From IMG/VR virus record IMGVR_UViG_3300035698_015585, positions 1 through 21,617 of that record: a stretch of DNA of 21,617 nucleotides, one strand, 5' to 3'. This DNA is from a virus. Positions 8,234-14,678 of this stretch are shown in pieces. Position 1 is the first letter of the stretch; each line of letters opens with the position of its first letter. Made by a program: the position numbers and the translations under genes. A model generated the notes under the pieces. The model did not search any database. It had not been told where the DNA came from and saw nothing but the letters and a program-made list of their open reading frames with translations.

Positions 8234-9379
8234 CTAGAGCCAGCTGTTGTACCGTACAGGCATATCATCTTCTTCTAGCTCGTCACCTATACTTACAAAG
8301 CCGAAAGGGAGTAATTCTTCCTCTATTTGTTCTTCGCTCTTTTCACGCAATTTCATCATTGTGTTGATGTCAGTCAGGTCTTTGAAGTAACCTTGATCAG
8401 TTAACCACGAAAACAGAACCAGGGTCATAACAAGATCATCGTGTGAGCCAGATTCTGCCTCATATGATAGACCCTTCTTAGAGAATTTGGAAAGCTCTTG
8501 AATGGTGTTGAAATCTGGAACGAGCAATTGGTTCTGCTCGATTAACATTTTTAGAATTGAACAGCCGATAGATTTTACTGATTTTGTTGTTCTGATACCT
8601 CGATCTACATTCTTACCAAAACCGCCAGAGACTCTTTTTCCCGACCGGCCTCCATTTTCTGTCATGACAAGATTTTCATATCCATAGTCAAGGAAAAGAA
8701 TGTCTGATACCTGACCACCTATGTCATTGACCTCGACCATAACATGTGCTTCATTATAAAGCGTCGCAACTCTAAATATAGTAGCGGCATAATCAACAGG
8801 GCCAGTAAAATTATCTCTAAATGTACACACTTGCTTGTACGGCATTTGAGTTATGTCCAGAACAGAGAAAGCAGAATAATCCAAACCTTTGCCACGAGAA
8901 ACATCAACTACCATTGCATATGTATGACCAGTAACAACAGGGTCATACTGAAGCAGGCCCTCACTTTGAGTCACTGGTTTTGAATGTGCCATTTCTTTGA
9001 GTTTCTGTCCTGCGATCAAAGTACCAGAGCTGCCAAGGAATTCGCAGTTATGAGATACCATATTATTAGTATAATATTTGTGGCCGTTGCTCACTTCAAG
9101 CGCGTCGTATACATCCGCAGTTTCATTCTTATCTATAGAAAGAGTTGCTACTCTCGAATAGCCGCTCTTCGTTTTCAATCTCGATCCTATATATAAATTC
9201 TGCGCTTGTATAAACCCTGCTTCAGTCTCTATTTTATGATCCAGCGTACATTCTAATAGATTGCCGATTTCATCTACAATGGTTACTATACCGGTAGTGG
9301 TTTTTTTATACACACCGTGAAAATCCGCCCATCCACTGTCCGTTAGTATTTCATACTGGGTGTTGTTCTTTTTCGTCAT
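8234..9379 (-). CDS. 17: Terminase large subunit gp17, C-terminal half with IntC (split intein)
   Basis: This second gene of a split terminase encodes 381 residues. Residues 1-111 are the C-terminal piece of an intein: TLDHKIE at 45-51 (block B with His48), ADVYDALEV at 88-96 (block F), and NNMVSHN at 105-111 (block G) ending in the catalytic His110-Asn111. Cys112 is the +1 residue of the C-extein, which begins CEFLGSSGTLIAG as in uninterrupted gp17 proteins. The C-extein is the RNase H-like nuclease domain that cuts the concatemer during headful packaging: VVDVSRGKG with Asp159, MVEVND with Glu216, and SHDDLVM with Asp314/Asp315, corresponding to T4 gp17 D401, E458 and D542. The ATG has AAGGA about 7 nt upstream and stops precede it in frame, so it is an independent translation unit. 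Splicing activity is inferred from intact motifs. Confidence 0.93.
   Translation of the reverse strand: MTKKNNTQYEILTDSGWADFHGVYKKTTTGIVTIVDEIGNLLECTLDHKIETEAGFIQAQNLYIGSRLKTKSGYSRVATLSIDKNETADVYDALEVSNGHKYYTNNMVSHNCEFLGSSGTLIAGQKLKEMAHSKPVTQSEGLLQYDPVVTGHTYAMVVDVSRGKGLDYSAFSVLDITQMPYKQVCTFRDNFTGPVDYAATIFRVATLYNEAHVMVEVNDIGGQVSDILFLDYGYENLVMTENGGRSGKRVSGGFGKNVDRGIRTTKSVKSIGCSILKMLIEQNQLLVPDFNTIQELSKFSKKGLSYEAESGSHDDLVMTLVLFSWLTDQGYFKDLTDINTMMKLREKSEEQIEEELLPFGFVSIGDELEEDDMPVRYNSWL
9047..9379 (-). other. IntC: 111-residue C-terminal piece of split TerL intein
   Basis: This is the coding span of intein residues before the Asn111|Cys112 splice junction. It holds blocks B, F and G but no block A and no LAGLIDADG or HNH endonuclease segment, so it is the large piece of a mini-intein. 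The early segment YEILTDSGWADFHGVYK resembles the N-terminus of AceL-TerL IntC as I recall it (ILSPNGFSNFNGIQK). Confidence 0.9.
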
Positions 9380-9465
9380 GGTAGGTCCTTTGTGGGAATG
9401 CCTTTTCTCTATGGTGTTGTTCTTATAGCAGCCGGCACCACATCACATGTTTCAGCGCGCCACAG

Positions 9466-9487
9466 AACGAGAAGCGGACTTCTCGTT
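9466..9487 (-). other. Perfect 9-bp hairpin in the terminase gap
   Basis: On the minus strand AACGAGAAG pairs with CTTCTCGTT around a TCCG loop. It lies about 85 nt upstream of the IntC gene start and directly after an AAAGGAG that has no usable start codon behind it. There is no U-run on either strand, so it is not a classic intrinsic terminator. It could be a leader structure, an RNA processing site or a relic. Confidence 0.75.
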
Positions 9488-9496
9488 AAATCTCCT

Positions 9497-9556
9497 TTAT
9501 TCTTTCTTCTGGAGTCGTTCGCCGCGATTTGTACACGTGTGTTTTCTCATCTCCAT
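9497..9556 (-). CDS. Possible 19-residue leader ORF in the terminase gap
   Basis: ATG at 9554-9556, or the second ATG at 9548-9550, opens a short frame starting MEMRKHTCTN and ending in TAA. It lies immediately downstream of the exact late promoter, so the predicted transcript would have almost no leader for ribosome binding. Expression is doubtful; it may be chance or a remnant of a lost gene. Confidence 0.15.
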   Translation of the reverse strand: MEMRKHTCTNRGERLQKKE

Positions 9557-9563
9557 CCTATTT

Positions 9564-9571
9564 TATTTATA
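9564..9571 (-). promoter_or_regulatory. Late promoter for the terminase C-terminal gene (TATAAATA)
   Basis: Exact TATAAATA on the minus strand inside the 203-bp gap, 12 nt after the stop codon of the N-terminal gene. It would make a separate transcript with a leader of about 175 nt before the IntC ATG, so the two halves of gp17 can be expressed independently. Confidence 0.75.
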
Positions 9572-9582
9572 AATCAAGGAAT

Positions 9583-10470
9583 TCACAAGTGCAAATTTTC
9601 ATAAAGTTCTTCTATGAAGATCGTTTTTATCTCGCCTGTTTCTTTGTCTCTTATGGTGATTTGAGTGTTGCCCTTCACGCAGCAATATTCTTGCGCAAAC
9701 TTGTCTTGGTCGTGATCAAGAGCTTCGAGAGTTTCCTGTTTCCAAGCTTCACCTCTGCCTGGGACATCATTCCACATAACACGTACAAACTCATATCCGT
9801 TGGTGCCTTCCTCTGCACCTTTACAGGTTTTCCAATAGTGGTTAATGCCATTTGGAGTTGAAGTCATTAATAATTTTGTTGTCTCGCCGGACGAAATTGT
9901 AGGATAAACAGAGGCGAAGAATTCATCGTACCCTTCGATAAACGCGACCTCGTCGAGATACAGAAACGAGATTGACTTGCCTCGAATTGCACTTGATGAC
10001 GTAGTGCCTGCATATATCTTACAACCGTTTTCTAATTCTATAGAGCCTTTGTTCCACTCCTCTACGCCTTGCTGTAGCCACCTAGGGAGCGCCTCGTACG
10101 CAAGCTGAATTCTATTGAGAACTTCTCTTGCAGAGTCACCTTTATTTGCAAGGATTGCTGCTGTCTTATATTCGTTAAATAGAATATAGTGTAGAATCAC
10201 GGCTGCGGCAGTTGTGGTTTTGCCACTTTGCCTTGCTGTCAACACCGCAACTCTTCTATTATCTGTAATTTTACGGACAATTTCCTCTTGGTAACCGTAC
10301 ATTTCAAACGGTATAAGCCCTTTGTCTACGTGCACAATTTTTATATATGTCTTGGCAAAATATACCGGATCGTTGGCACATTTCATGTACTCTTGTAGTA
10401 ATTCCGGCGTCCATTCAATTGCGGTACCAGACTTCTTGAGGTGTTGGTTTCCAAGATAACCTTCTGTCAT
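9583..10470 (-). CDS. 17: Terminase large subunit gp17, N-terminal half with IntN (split intein)
   Basis: The first gene of the split packaging motor encodes 295 residues. Residues 1-263 are the N-extein, the ATPase domain: Walker A ARQSGKTT at 79-86 with Lys84, Walker B FLYLDEVAFI with Asp173 and catalytic Glu174, and the coupling motif LMTSTPNG at 201-208. Cys264 begins the intein (CVKGNTQITI, block A, the usual Cys1 nucleophile), followed by RDKETGEIKTIFIEELYENLHL and a TGA stop. The N-intein piece is thus 32 residues, very like the 25-residue IntN of AceL-TerL. Joined to the downstream gene the spliced protein would be 533 residues with junction QEYC-CEFLG. Only a weak AGG site precedes the ATG, and I see no good late box upstream. 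It probably shares the gp16 transcript. Confidence 0.93.
   Translation of the reverse strand: MTEGYLGNQHLKKSGTAIEWTPELLQEYMKCANDPVYFAKTYIKIVHVDKGLIPFEMYGYQEEIVRKITDNRRVAVLTARQSGKTTTAAAVILHYILFNEYKTAAILANKGDSAREVLNRIQLAYEALPRWLQQGVEEWNKGSIELENGCKIYAGTTSSSAIRGKSISFLYLDEVAFIEGYDEFFASVYPTISSGETTKLLMTSTPNGINHYWKTCKGAEEGTNGYEFVRVMWNDVPGRGEAWKQETLEALDHDQDKFAQEYCCVKGNTQITIRDKETGEIKTIFIEELYENLHL
9586..9681 (-). other. IntN: 32-residue N-terminal piece of split TerL intein
   Basis: This is the coding span from Cys264 to the last residue of the upstream terminase gene. It contains block A only, ending before block B, so the break is at the atypical early position rather than at the usual endonuclease site. 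Cys263 just before it is the -1 extein residue; using Cys263 as residue 1 fits the GNT spacing less well. Confidence 0.9.
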
Positions 10471-10519
10471 TATAATGCCTGCAGCGATCTTATAATATGT
10501 TCTGAGTTACAGCATTTCA

Positions 10520-10984
10520 TTAGGTTTCACCTTTCATCATCCTCAACAGGTCAGCAGTAGATATTATCAAATTGTTATTTGTAACATTCGTCTGAGCTTG
10601 TTCTTTAGATCCAGTTAGTTCTTCTCTTTGATACTTTTTCTTCATAGACATATCTACAAAGTCTTTGTTTGCATCAAGAAGCGTTTTCATCAGGCCGGAT
10701 GCAACTTCAAACGCTCTTGGAGACTCTGATTGCTTAGCAAGCTCAATCATTTCTTTAAGAGATTCGTCGCCCTTCTCTATAATATTTTTGATGTTTGATC
10801 TTGCCTGTTCGATGTCTCTATATGTCTCGTCCGCTTCTACATTGACAGGAACCACTATGTTGGAGGTGTCATCAATCAATATAGGCAGTACGTCTGAGTC
10901 GTCAGTAGGTGCGGAGCGCTCGTCAGCTAGAGCATCACCCATTGGCCTTAGTCCAAGTGCAGCATCTATTGGGTTCTCATTCAT
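10520..10984 (-). CDS. 16: Terminase small subunit gp16
   Basis: This DNA-recognition and regulatory subunit of the packaging motor forms oligomeric rings and stimulates the gp17 ATPase. The protein is 154 residues from the second Met (MNENPIDAALGL), or 156 from ATG 10988-10990. I prefer the second start because AAGGA sits 8 nt before it but only 2 nt before the first; it overlaps the gp15 stop by 8 nt. The central helical segment RAFEVASGLMKTLLDANKDF (about 90-110) is the gp16 family hallmark, followed by MKKKYQREEL and a polar Asn/Thr-rich C-terminus. The N-terminal 50 residues are acidic and probably flexible. T4 gp16 is 164 residues. It lies directly upstream of gp17, as in T4. Confidence 0.93.
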   Translation of the reverse strand: MNENPIDAALGLRPMGDALADERSAPTDDSDVLPILIDDTSNIVVPVNVEADETYRDIEQARSNIKNIIEKGDESLKEMIELAKQSESPRAFEVASGLMKTLLDANKDFVDMSMKKKYQREELTGSKEQAQTNVTNNNLIISTADLLRMMKGET

Positions 10985-11777
10985 CTTCATAGTCCTTCAC
11001 CAATGGCACCACACCCCAGTCGTCATCGATATTTATTTCATCGTATGCAATTGTTTCGTTGATGTCGGTAGTAGGTGCGCCTGCAACTGTCAGTCCTGGT
11101 TGGACTGTTACCTGACCAGAAGTTGCAACTTCTGGTGTTACGTCGTTGTGTGTTCTAACATCGACAAATTTTACAACACCACGAGATCTCTCCGGACCAA
11201 AAAACCAACCCTTCATTGTAAATGAAAGTGTCCACATGAGCGAACGTCTCGTTTCGAAGTCTGCTTCATATAGGTCTTCTAGGGAAACAGAATTTAATAT
11301 CAAAGGAATATCAATTGCTGGGAGATCGTCAATAATTCTTGCGCTAAACGTGTATTCTGGCTTGAAGAACGGAAGCAATTGTTCCAAGATTTTTGTGCCA
11401 TCCTCTGCGTGCTTGGTCATAATGTAAAGAGTAAATTCTAAATTGTACGGAGCAGGAGAATACATGAACGTAGTGTCGGTTGAAGTTGATCTCAGTTTAT
11501 TCAACGAATTGGTTTTACGCTGACCATCAAAAGACATGGAATTAATTTCAAACGCCATGCGAGGAAGTGATATTGCTTGTGGTCGATTCAGTCCTGGATC
11601 TTGTGTTACTCTAGCAAGAAATTTCTGGAACGGGCCATAGGCAATAGGTACTACCATAAATTGCTCTTCTTCATTGCCATTATTATCTCTTGTAACAGAG
11701 ATTTTATTAAAAAGAGATCCAAATAATGCAATGTAACGGCGAGTAGAACCGTTATAGAAGTGATTTACAATTGACAT
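10977..11777 (-). CDS. 15: Tail sheath terminator / stabiliser gp15
   Basis: This hexameric ring protein caps the finished sheath and tube and makes the tail-to-head connection through gp13 and gp14. The 266-residue protein (T4 gp15 is 272) begins MSIVNHFYNGSTRRYIALFGSLFNKI. It contains VPIAYGPFQKFLAR (43-56), LPRMAFEI (71-78), YNLEFTLYIMTK (110-121), and a C-terminal MWTLSFTMKGWFFGPE (about 187-202), all typical of gp15 in T4-like phages. The start has AGGA with 7 nt spacing. The C-terminal 50 residues are acidic and low in complexity. No clear late box precedes it; it may be read from upstream. Confidence 0.95.
   Translation of the reverse strand: MSIVNHFYNGSTRRYIALFGSLFNKISVTRDNNGNEEEQFMVVPIAYGPFQKFLARVTQDPGLNRPQAISLPRMAFEINSMSFDGQRKTNSLNKLRSTSTDTTFMYSPAPYNLEFTLYIMTKHAEDGTKILEQLLPFFKPEYTFSARIIDDLPAIDIPLILNSVSLEDLYEADFETRRSLMWTLSFTMKGWFFGPERSRGVVKFVDVRTHNDVTPEVATSGQVTVQPGLTVAGAPTTDINETIAYDEINIDDDWGVVPLVKDYEDE
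11030..11037 (-). promoter_or_regulatory. Possible late promoter for gp16 and gp17 N-half (AATAAATA)
   Basis: Minus-strand AATAAATA inside the gp15 3' end, 46 nt upstream of the preferred gp16 start. Since it also encodes gp15 residues (INI), it could be coincidental. Confidence 0.4.
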
Positions 11778-11796
11778 GTTATTATCCTATATCTTA

Positions 11797-13053
11797 TTAA
11801 AGACTTGCTATTCTTGCCTGAAAGTCTACAAAATCAGCACTATCTGCAACCAGAGTCTTTAAATCAGTTACGCTGATAGAAGCGCCCGATTGTATTGAAG
11901 TGTCGGGGAACGTCAAATTGCCATCAACTCCAAATTTCCAAACAGCATCAGCGACGTCTACGGTCCAATCAATTGCAGTGTCAACACTTGCAACTATTTT
12001 TCCTTTTGAACCATCAACCATCAAATCATTACTTGTCGAATATACAGACCCGTTTAACGTTGACTGGATGCCTGAAGGAGACAGTGTCCACGTGTTTTCG
12101 TCAGTCTTAATCAGAAAAGCAATCGACTGTGAGTCTAACGGGTAATCAACGTTGCCATATTCATCTGTGACTGGAACGATTTGTGTTTCTAAAGTTAGAA
12201 CTGTACTTGAATTACTATATTGTTTCAATCTGAGCGATGAAGGGGCTACATCTCCTACAACCAACGTGTAGAATGTTCCTACTGGGCAATCGTTTTCTGT
12301 GTTGTCTGTAAGTATAACATGCGTGTTGTAGAAATAAATGATATTACCACCTTCTTCTGCATTTAACTCGTGTCCGCTATATTGACCTATGTAAGATGTA
12401 TTATAATTTCCAAATGCTCCTGTCCATGCAGTAGGTTGGTATGTCCCGTCCGGGAAGGTTACACCTATTGAAGCATTAACTAAAATTTCTGCTCTATTGT
12501 AACCAAATGTGCCGACTTCAACTGCCCACTGCGTAAATTTTACTTTATAATACTTATCATTTATCGTGTCGTGCATTACCAGGTCGGCTTTAAGAACATT
12601 AGCATCAACAGCGTGCTTTAACGCTTCTGTAAAATCGGTATAGTATCTATTTTTAACAGTGTCCAAGTTGTCATAGCCATCTGCGTTCCACTCGGTGCCC
12701 AGTGGGCTATTTCTAACCACCTGATCATAACCAGCTTCTAATTCTGAATTGTAAATAGCGCCGGTGGCAGAGTTTCGCTTGATGGTGATGCCAGTGCCGA
12801 TTGCATCACCAAGAGAAACATCCACTACATTGGAAAAGGATGTAGTGGTCCCCAAGCCATATCTTCCAGTCAATATAATGTGGTCTGCGTTTGATGTCAG
12901 ATATCCCGTGTCGTTATCTAGTTGGCTAACAGCAGTAACGAGGCCTCCATATGTTTCGGTAAAGTTTTGATTTATTTTTCCGAATGCATTTCTTAGAGTA
13001 TCACCAGAGCCATCGTTGGCAACAGCTCCTAGATTTATTGTTTGTTTAGTCAT
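11797..13053 (-). CDS. Fibre-type virion structural protein inserted between gp14 and gp15
   Basis: This 418-residue protein is not present at this position in T4. Residues 3-36 read TINLGAVANDGSGDTLRNAFGKINQNFTETY, an N-terminal module shared by many fibre or baseplate-associated proteins of marine T4-like phages. The body is rich in beta-prone Thr, Val, Tyr and Asn, typical of an extended or trimeric fibre. The C-terminus (DLKTLVADSADFVDFQARIASL) is a short helical segment often seen at the end of such proteins. There are no catalytic motifs or Cys pairs that I recognise. GAGG lies 5 nt before the ATG. Its position among neck genes suggests a neck or collar appendage, but this is inference. 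Confidence 0.8.
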   Translation of the reverse strand: MTKQTINLGAVANDGSGDTLRNAFGKINQNFTETYGGLVTAVSQLDNDTGYLTSNADHIILTGRYGLGTTTSFSNVVDVSLGDAIGTGITIKRNSATGAIYNSELEAGYDQVVRNSPLGTEWNADGYDNLDTVKNRYYTDFTEALKHAVDANVLKADLVMHDTINDKYYKVKFTQWAVEVGTFGYNRAEILVNASIGVTFPDGTYQPTAWTGAFGNYNTSYIGQYSGHELNAEEGGNIIYFYNTHVILTDNTENDCPVGTFYTLVVGDVAPSSLRLKQYSNSSTVLTLETQIVPVTDEYGNVDYPLDSQSIAFLIKTDENTWTLSPSGIQSTLNGSVYSTSNDLMVDGSKGKIVASVDTAIDWTVDVADAVWKFGVDGNLTFPDTSIQSGASISVTDLKTLVADSADFVDFQARIASL

Positions 13054-13062
13054 GATATCCTC

Positions 13063-13806
13063 TTAATTTATATCTGCTGTTAAACTGGCAGAGTCCGCTG
13101 TTAAACTGGTAGAATCTGCGGTAACTGCATTGTTGTTTGCTGGTCTACGAATCACTTCGCTGAACGGATCTATTTCCGAGAAGTCTATAATATCATCTGC
13201 TTCTTCTTCGAAGAAGATATTCTTTGCAATTGGGTCACTGTCATTGAGGCCAGTAAGTGTAGTGATAGTATCTGTTCTAATGCTATCAAAGAAACCGTCA
13301 ATAGAAGGCGAGCCGGTTTCAAACCGCTCTCCAGAAAATTCAAACAGCTCACATTTCATATCAAAAACTTGTAATGCGCCAGTCTGGTAGAACACCGATT
13401 CGTGTTCAACAAATGCAATTTCAAAGAACTTGCTATTAAGTGGCAAATATATAAGATCGCCTTCTTTAGGCCTCTCAATGAGAGGATTTGATCTTGTAAT
13501 ATATCGCTCAAAAGTTCTACGGGCAATTGTAAATGTTGCCTGATCTCGTATCTGCAAACCAAATTTACTTAGGAAGTCGCCTTCGCCTTGGAAGCCATCT
13601 ACAGATTTAACATACATTTCAGCAGAATATGCAGCTGTGAAGATCGACAAGTCATCTTCGTTTAAAATCTGATCTACAGCTTGAAGAGACCTGGCAATAT
13701 ACACCATATCCAGTCCGTGAATCTGGATGGATTCGATGACTAGATCATCGATGAGACTTTGCTCATTGAAGTTGTCATAGTTCCGAAAAAATACATTAGT
13801 CGCCAT
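13063..13806 (-). CDS. 14: Neck protein gp14
   Basis: This is part of the neck ring that closes the filled head and joins it to the tail. The 247-residue protein (T4 gp14 is 256) begins MATNVFFRNYDNFNEQSLIDDL. It has the family segments ESIQIHGLDMVYIAR (25-39), FLSKFGLQIRDQATFTIARRTFE (about 78-100), RPKEGDLIYLPLNSKFFEI and MKCELFEFSGERFETG. The C-terminal 21 residues are three heptad-like copies of (L/V)TADS-x-S, an apparently phage-specific extension. The ribosome site is weak (CAAGAT). A GATAAATC box at 13854-13861 is a possible late promoter. Confidence 0.94.
   Translation of the reverse strand: MATNVFFRNYDNFNEQSLIDDLVIESIQIHGLDMVYIARSLQAVDQILNEDDLSIFTAAYSAEMYVKSVDGFQGEGDFLSKFGLQIRDQATFTIARRTFERYITRSNPLIERPKEGDLIYLPLNSKFFEIAFVEHESVFYQTGALQVFDMKCELFEFSGERFETGSPSIDGFFDSIRTDTITTLTGLNDSDPIAKNIFFEEEADDIIDFSEIDPFSEVIRRPANNNAVTADSTSLTADSASLTADIN
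13076..13125. repeat. 21-bp tandem repeat at the end of gp14
   Basis: Two copies (13076-13096 and 13097-13117) match at 18 of 21 bases, and a third diverged partial copy follows. They encode the repeated LTADS-x-S tail of gp14. Period 21 keeps the frame. Confidence 0.85.
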
Positions 13807-13824
13807 ATCTTGTGCACTTTTTTG

Positions 13825-13852
13825 TTGACATGTTTTCTATGTGTGGTATAAT
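13825..13852 (+). promoter_or_regulatory. Consensus sigma-70 promoter, plus strand
   Basis: TTGACA (13825-13830), a 16-bp spacer, then TATAAT (13847-13852) preceded by TGG, an extended -10. Both hexamers are perfect and it lies wholly in the 90-bp gp14-gp13 gap. It points against every gene in the window, with a predicted start near 13859, and its transcript would run antisense into gp13. It could be an early host-polymerase promoter for an antisense or small RNA. Confidence 0.75.
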
Positions 13853-13853
13853 G

Positions 13854-13861
13854 GATTTATC
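13854..13861 (-). promoter_or_regulatory. Weak candidate late promoter for gp14 (GATAAATC)
   Basis: Minus-strand GATAAATC, two mismatches from TATAAATA, 48 nt upstream of the gp14 ATG. It overlaps the predicted start of the opposing sigma-70 transcript, so the two could interfere. Confidence 0.3.
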
Positions 13862-13886
13862 CTCTATAGAATAAAGAGTAGGGGGG

Positions 13887-13903
13887 CGGATGAGGGTCAT
13901 CCG
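13887..13903. other. Hairpin containing the gp13 stop codon
   Basis: CGGATGA pairs with TCATCCG around a three-base loop, on both strands. On the minus strand the gp13 TGA lies in the first arm, and the hairpin is followed by six C residues (13881-13886) rather than U residues. On the plus strand it would sit about 30 nt into the sigma-70 transcript. It is not a classic terminator. Confidence 0.6.
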
Positions 13904-14640
13904 ATGAAGTTGAACACAAGTGGTTGCAGTGTATTAATTGCTTGTTCTTCAAGGCGAAGTCTCTCTTCACGTGCATCACTTAGGATTTGTGCTCCGTTGA
14001 ATGTCACACCGCCGACAAGTTGCATATTTTCAAATTTTGTAAGGTTAAAGCCCCACTGTTCTTTTACAAGAGTGGTTGCATAATTCTGTAACCATCTGTC
14101 TCTCCAGAAGTCCGAATATAGCGTATCATCTATAATGTCATATGCTTCCATGATAATAACCATTCCAGGGTAAAATTTCTTAGCATCAATATCAATAAAA
14201 AGTTTATCTACGTGTCTGTTATATCTGATTAGAGGCGTGCCTACGAGCATTTCCTGAATAAACTCTAAATGTTGCATTGACATGACGTAATTTGTCAAGT
14301 TATATCCTGTGACGTCCGACAAATTATTCAACACGAACTGATACGACACATTAAACATGCCAGCCCCAGTAGATATTGAACTTGACAGATTAAAGATTCT
14401 TGTAACCCCAAGTAGTCTAGGAGATACAGAGATATAACCATTATCAATGTCTTCTTGTGTCATTGCATGCTTGAGATATATAAGTTGCGAGCCGTCGTAG
14501 TGGTAATCTCTAAAAAAACTAATTGCTTCATCAACACGATCGTCGACCTGCTCATCAGAGACGTTCACCTGAATAACAGGAGCACCGATTTTGCGAAGCA
14601 AATATTCTTTAAATTCTTCTCTGTTGCTTGGCTGAGCCAT
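13897..14640 (-). CDS. 13: Neck protein gp13
   Basis: This head-completion protein forms the first neck ring under the portal. The 247-residue protein (from MAQPSNREEF) contains EYLLRKIGAPVIQVNVSDEQVDDRVDEAI (about 13-41), FFRDYHYDGSQ, VMSMQHLEFIQEMLVGTPLIRYNRH and YPGMVIIMEAYDII, characteristic of gp13 of T4-like phages. T4 gp13 is about 309 residues, so this is a shorter form, as in many marine relatives. A GTG three codons upstream (14647-14649) is in frame, but AAGGGG abuts it, whereas that site is 8 nt from the ATG chosen here. A late promoter lies at 14662-14669. The stop codon is inside a small hairpin. Confidence 0.94.
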   Translation of the reverse strand: MAQPSNREEFKEYLLRKIGAPVIQVNVSDEQVDDRVDEAISFFRDYHYDGSQLIYLKHAMTQEDIDNGYISVSPRLLGVTRIFNLSSSISTGAGMFNVSYQFVLNNLSDVTGYNLTNYVMSMQHLEFIQEMLVGTPLIRYNRHVDKLFIDIDAKKFYPGMVIIMEAYDIIDDTLYSDFWRDRWLQNYATTLVKEQWGFNLTKFENMQLVGGVTFNGAQILSDAREERLRLEEQAINTLQPLVFNFIG

Positions 14641-14661
14641 TGTCCACACCCCTTTTTATTG

Positions 14662-14669
14662 TATTTATA
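14662..14669 (-). promoter_or_regulatory. Late promoter for gp13 (TATAAATA)
   Basis: Exact TATAAATA on the minus strand, 22 nt before the gp13 ATG, with the AAGGGG ribosome site just downstream. It separates the neck-tail block from the glycan-type cassette upstream. Confidence 0.8.
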
Positions 14670-14678
14670 CAAAAGGTG

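Noticed and set aside
9466-9487. Hairpin as an intrinsic terminator
   Set aside because: No U-run follows the stem on either strand.
9497-9556. Remnant homing endonuclease in the terminase gap
   Set aside because: The 19-residue frame shows no GIY-YIG, HNH, LAGLIDADG or VSR-like motif; only an inference of loss remains.
8234-10470. Terminase as a pseudogene broken by frameshift or sequencing error
   Set aside because: The two parts are in different frames with several stops in a 203-bp gap, both have correct intein ends, the second has a good ribosome site and its own late promoter, and all catalytic residues are intact. A split intein explains all of this.
11771-11776. TTGACA as another plus-strand sigma-70 promoter
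   Set aside because: It is mostly the reverse of the gp15 start codons and has no acceptable -10 at 16-18 bp.
13065-13072. TATAAATT as late promoter for the 418-residue gene
   Set aside because: It is only 12 nt from the ATG, so transcription would start at or inside the coding region and miss the ribosome site; it also overlaps the gp14 stop codon.
13841-14083. Plus-strand frame of 60-80 codons after the sigma-70 promoter
   Set aside because: It is fully antisense to gp13 3' coding sequence, has Ser/Arg/Cys-rich shadow composition and no family resemblance; the RNA is more likely non-coding.
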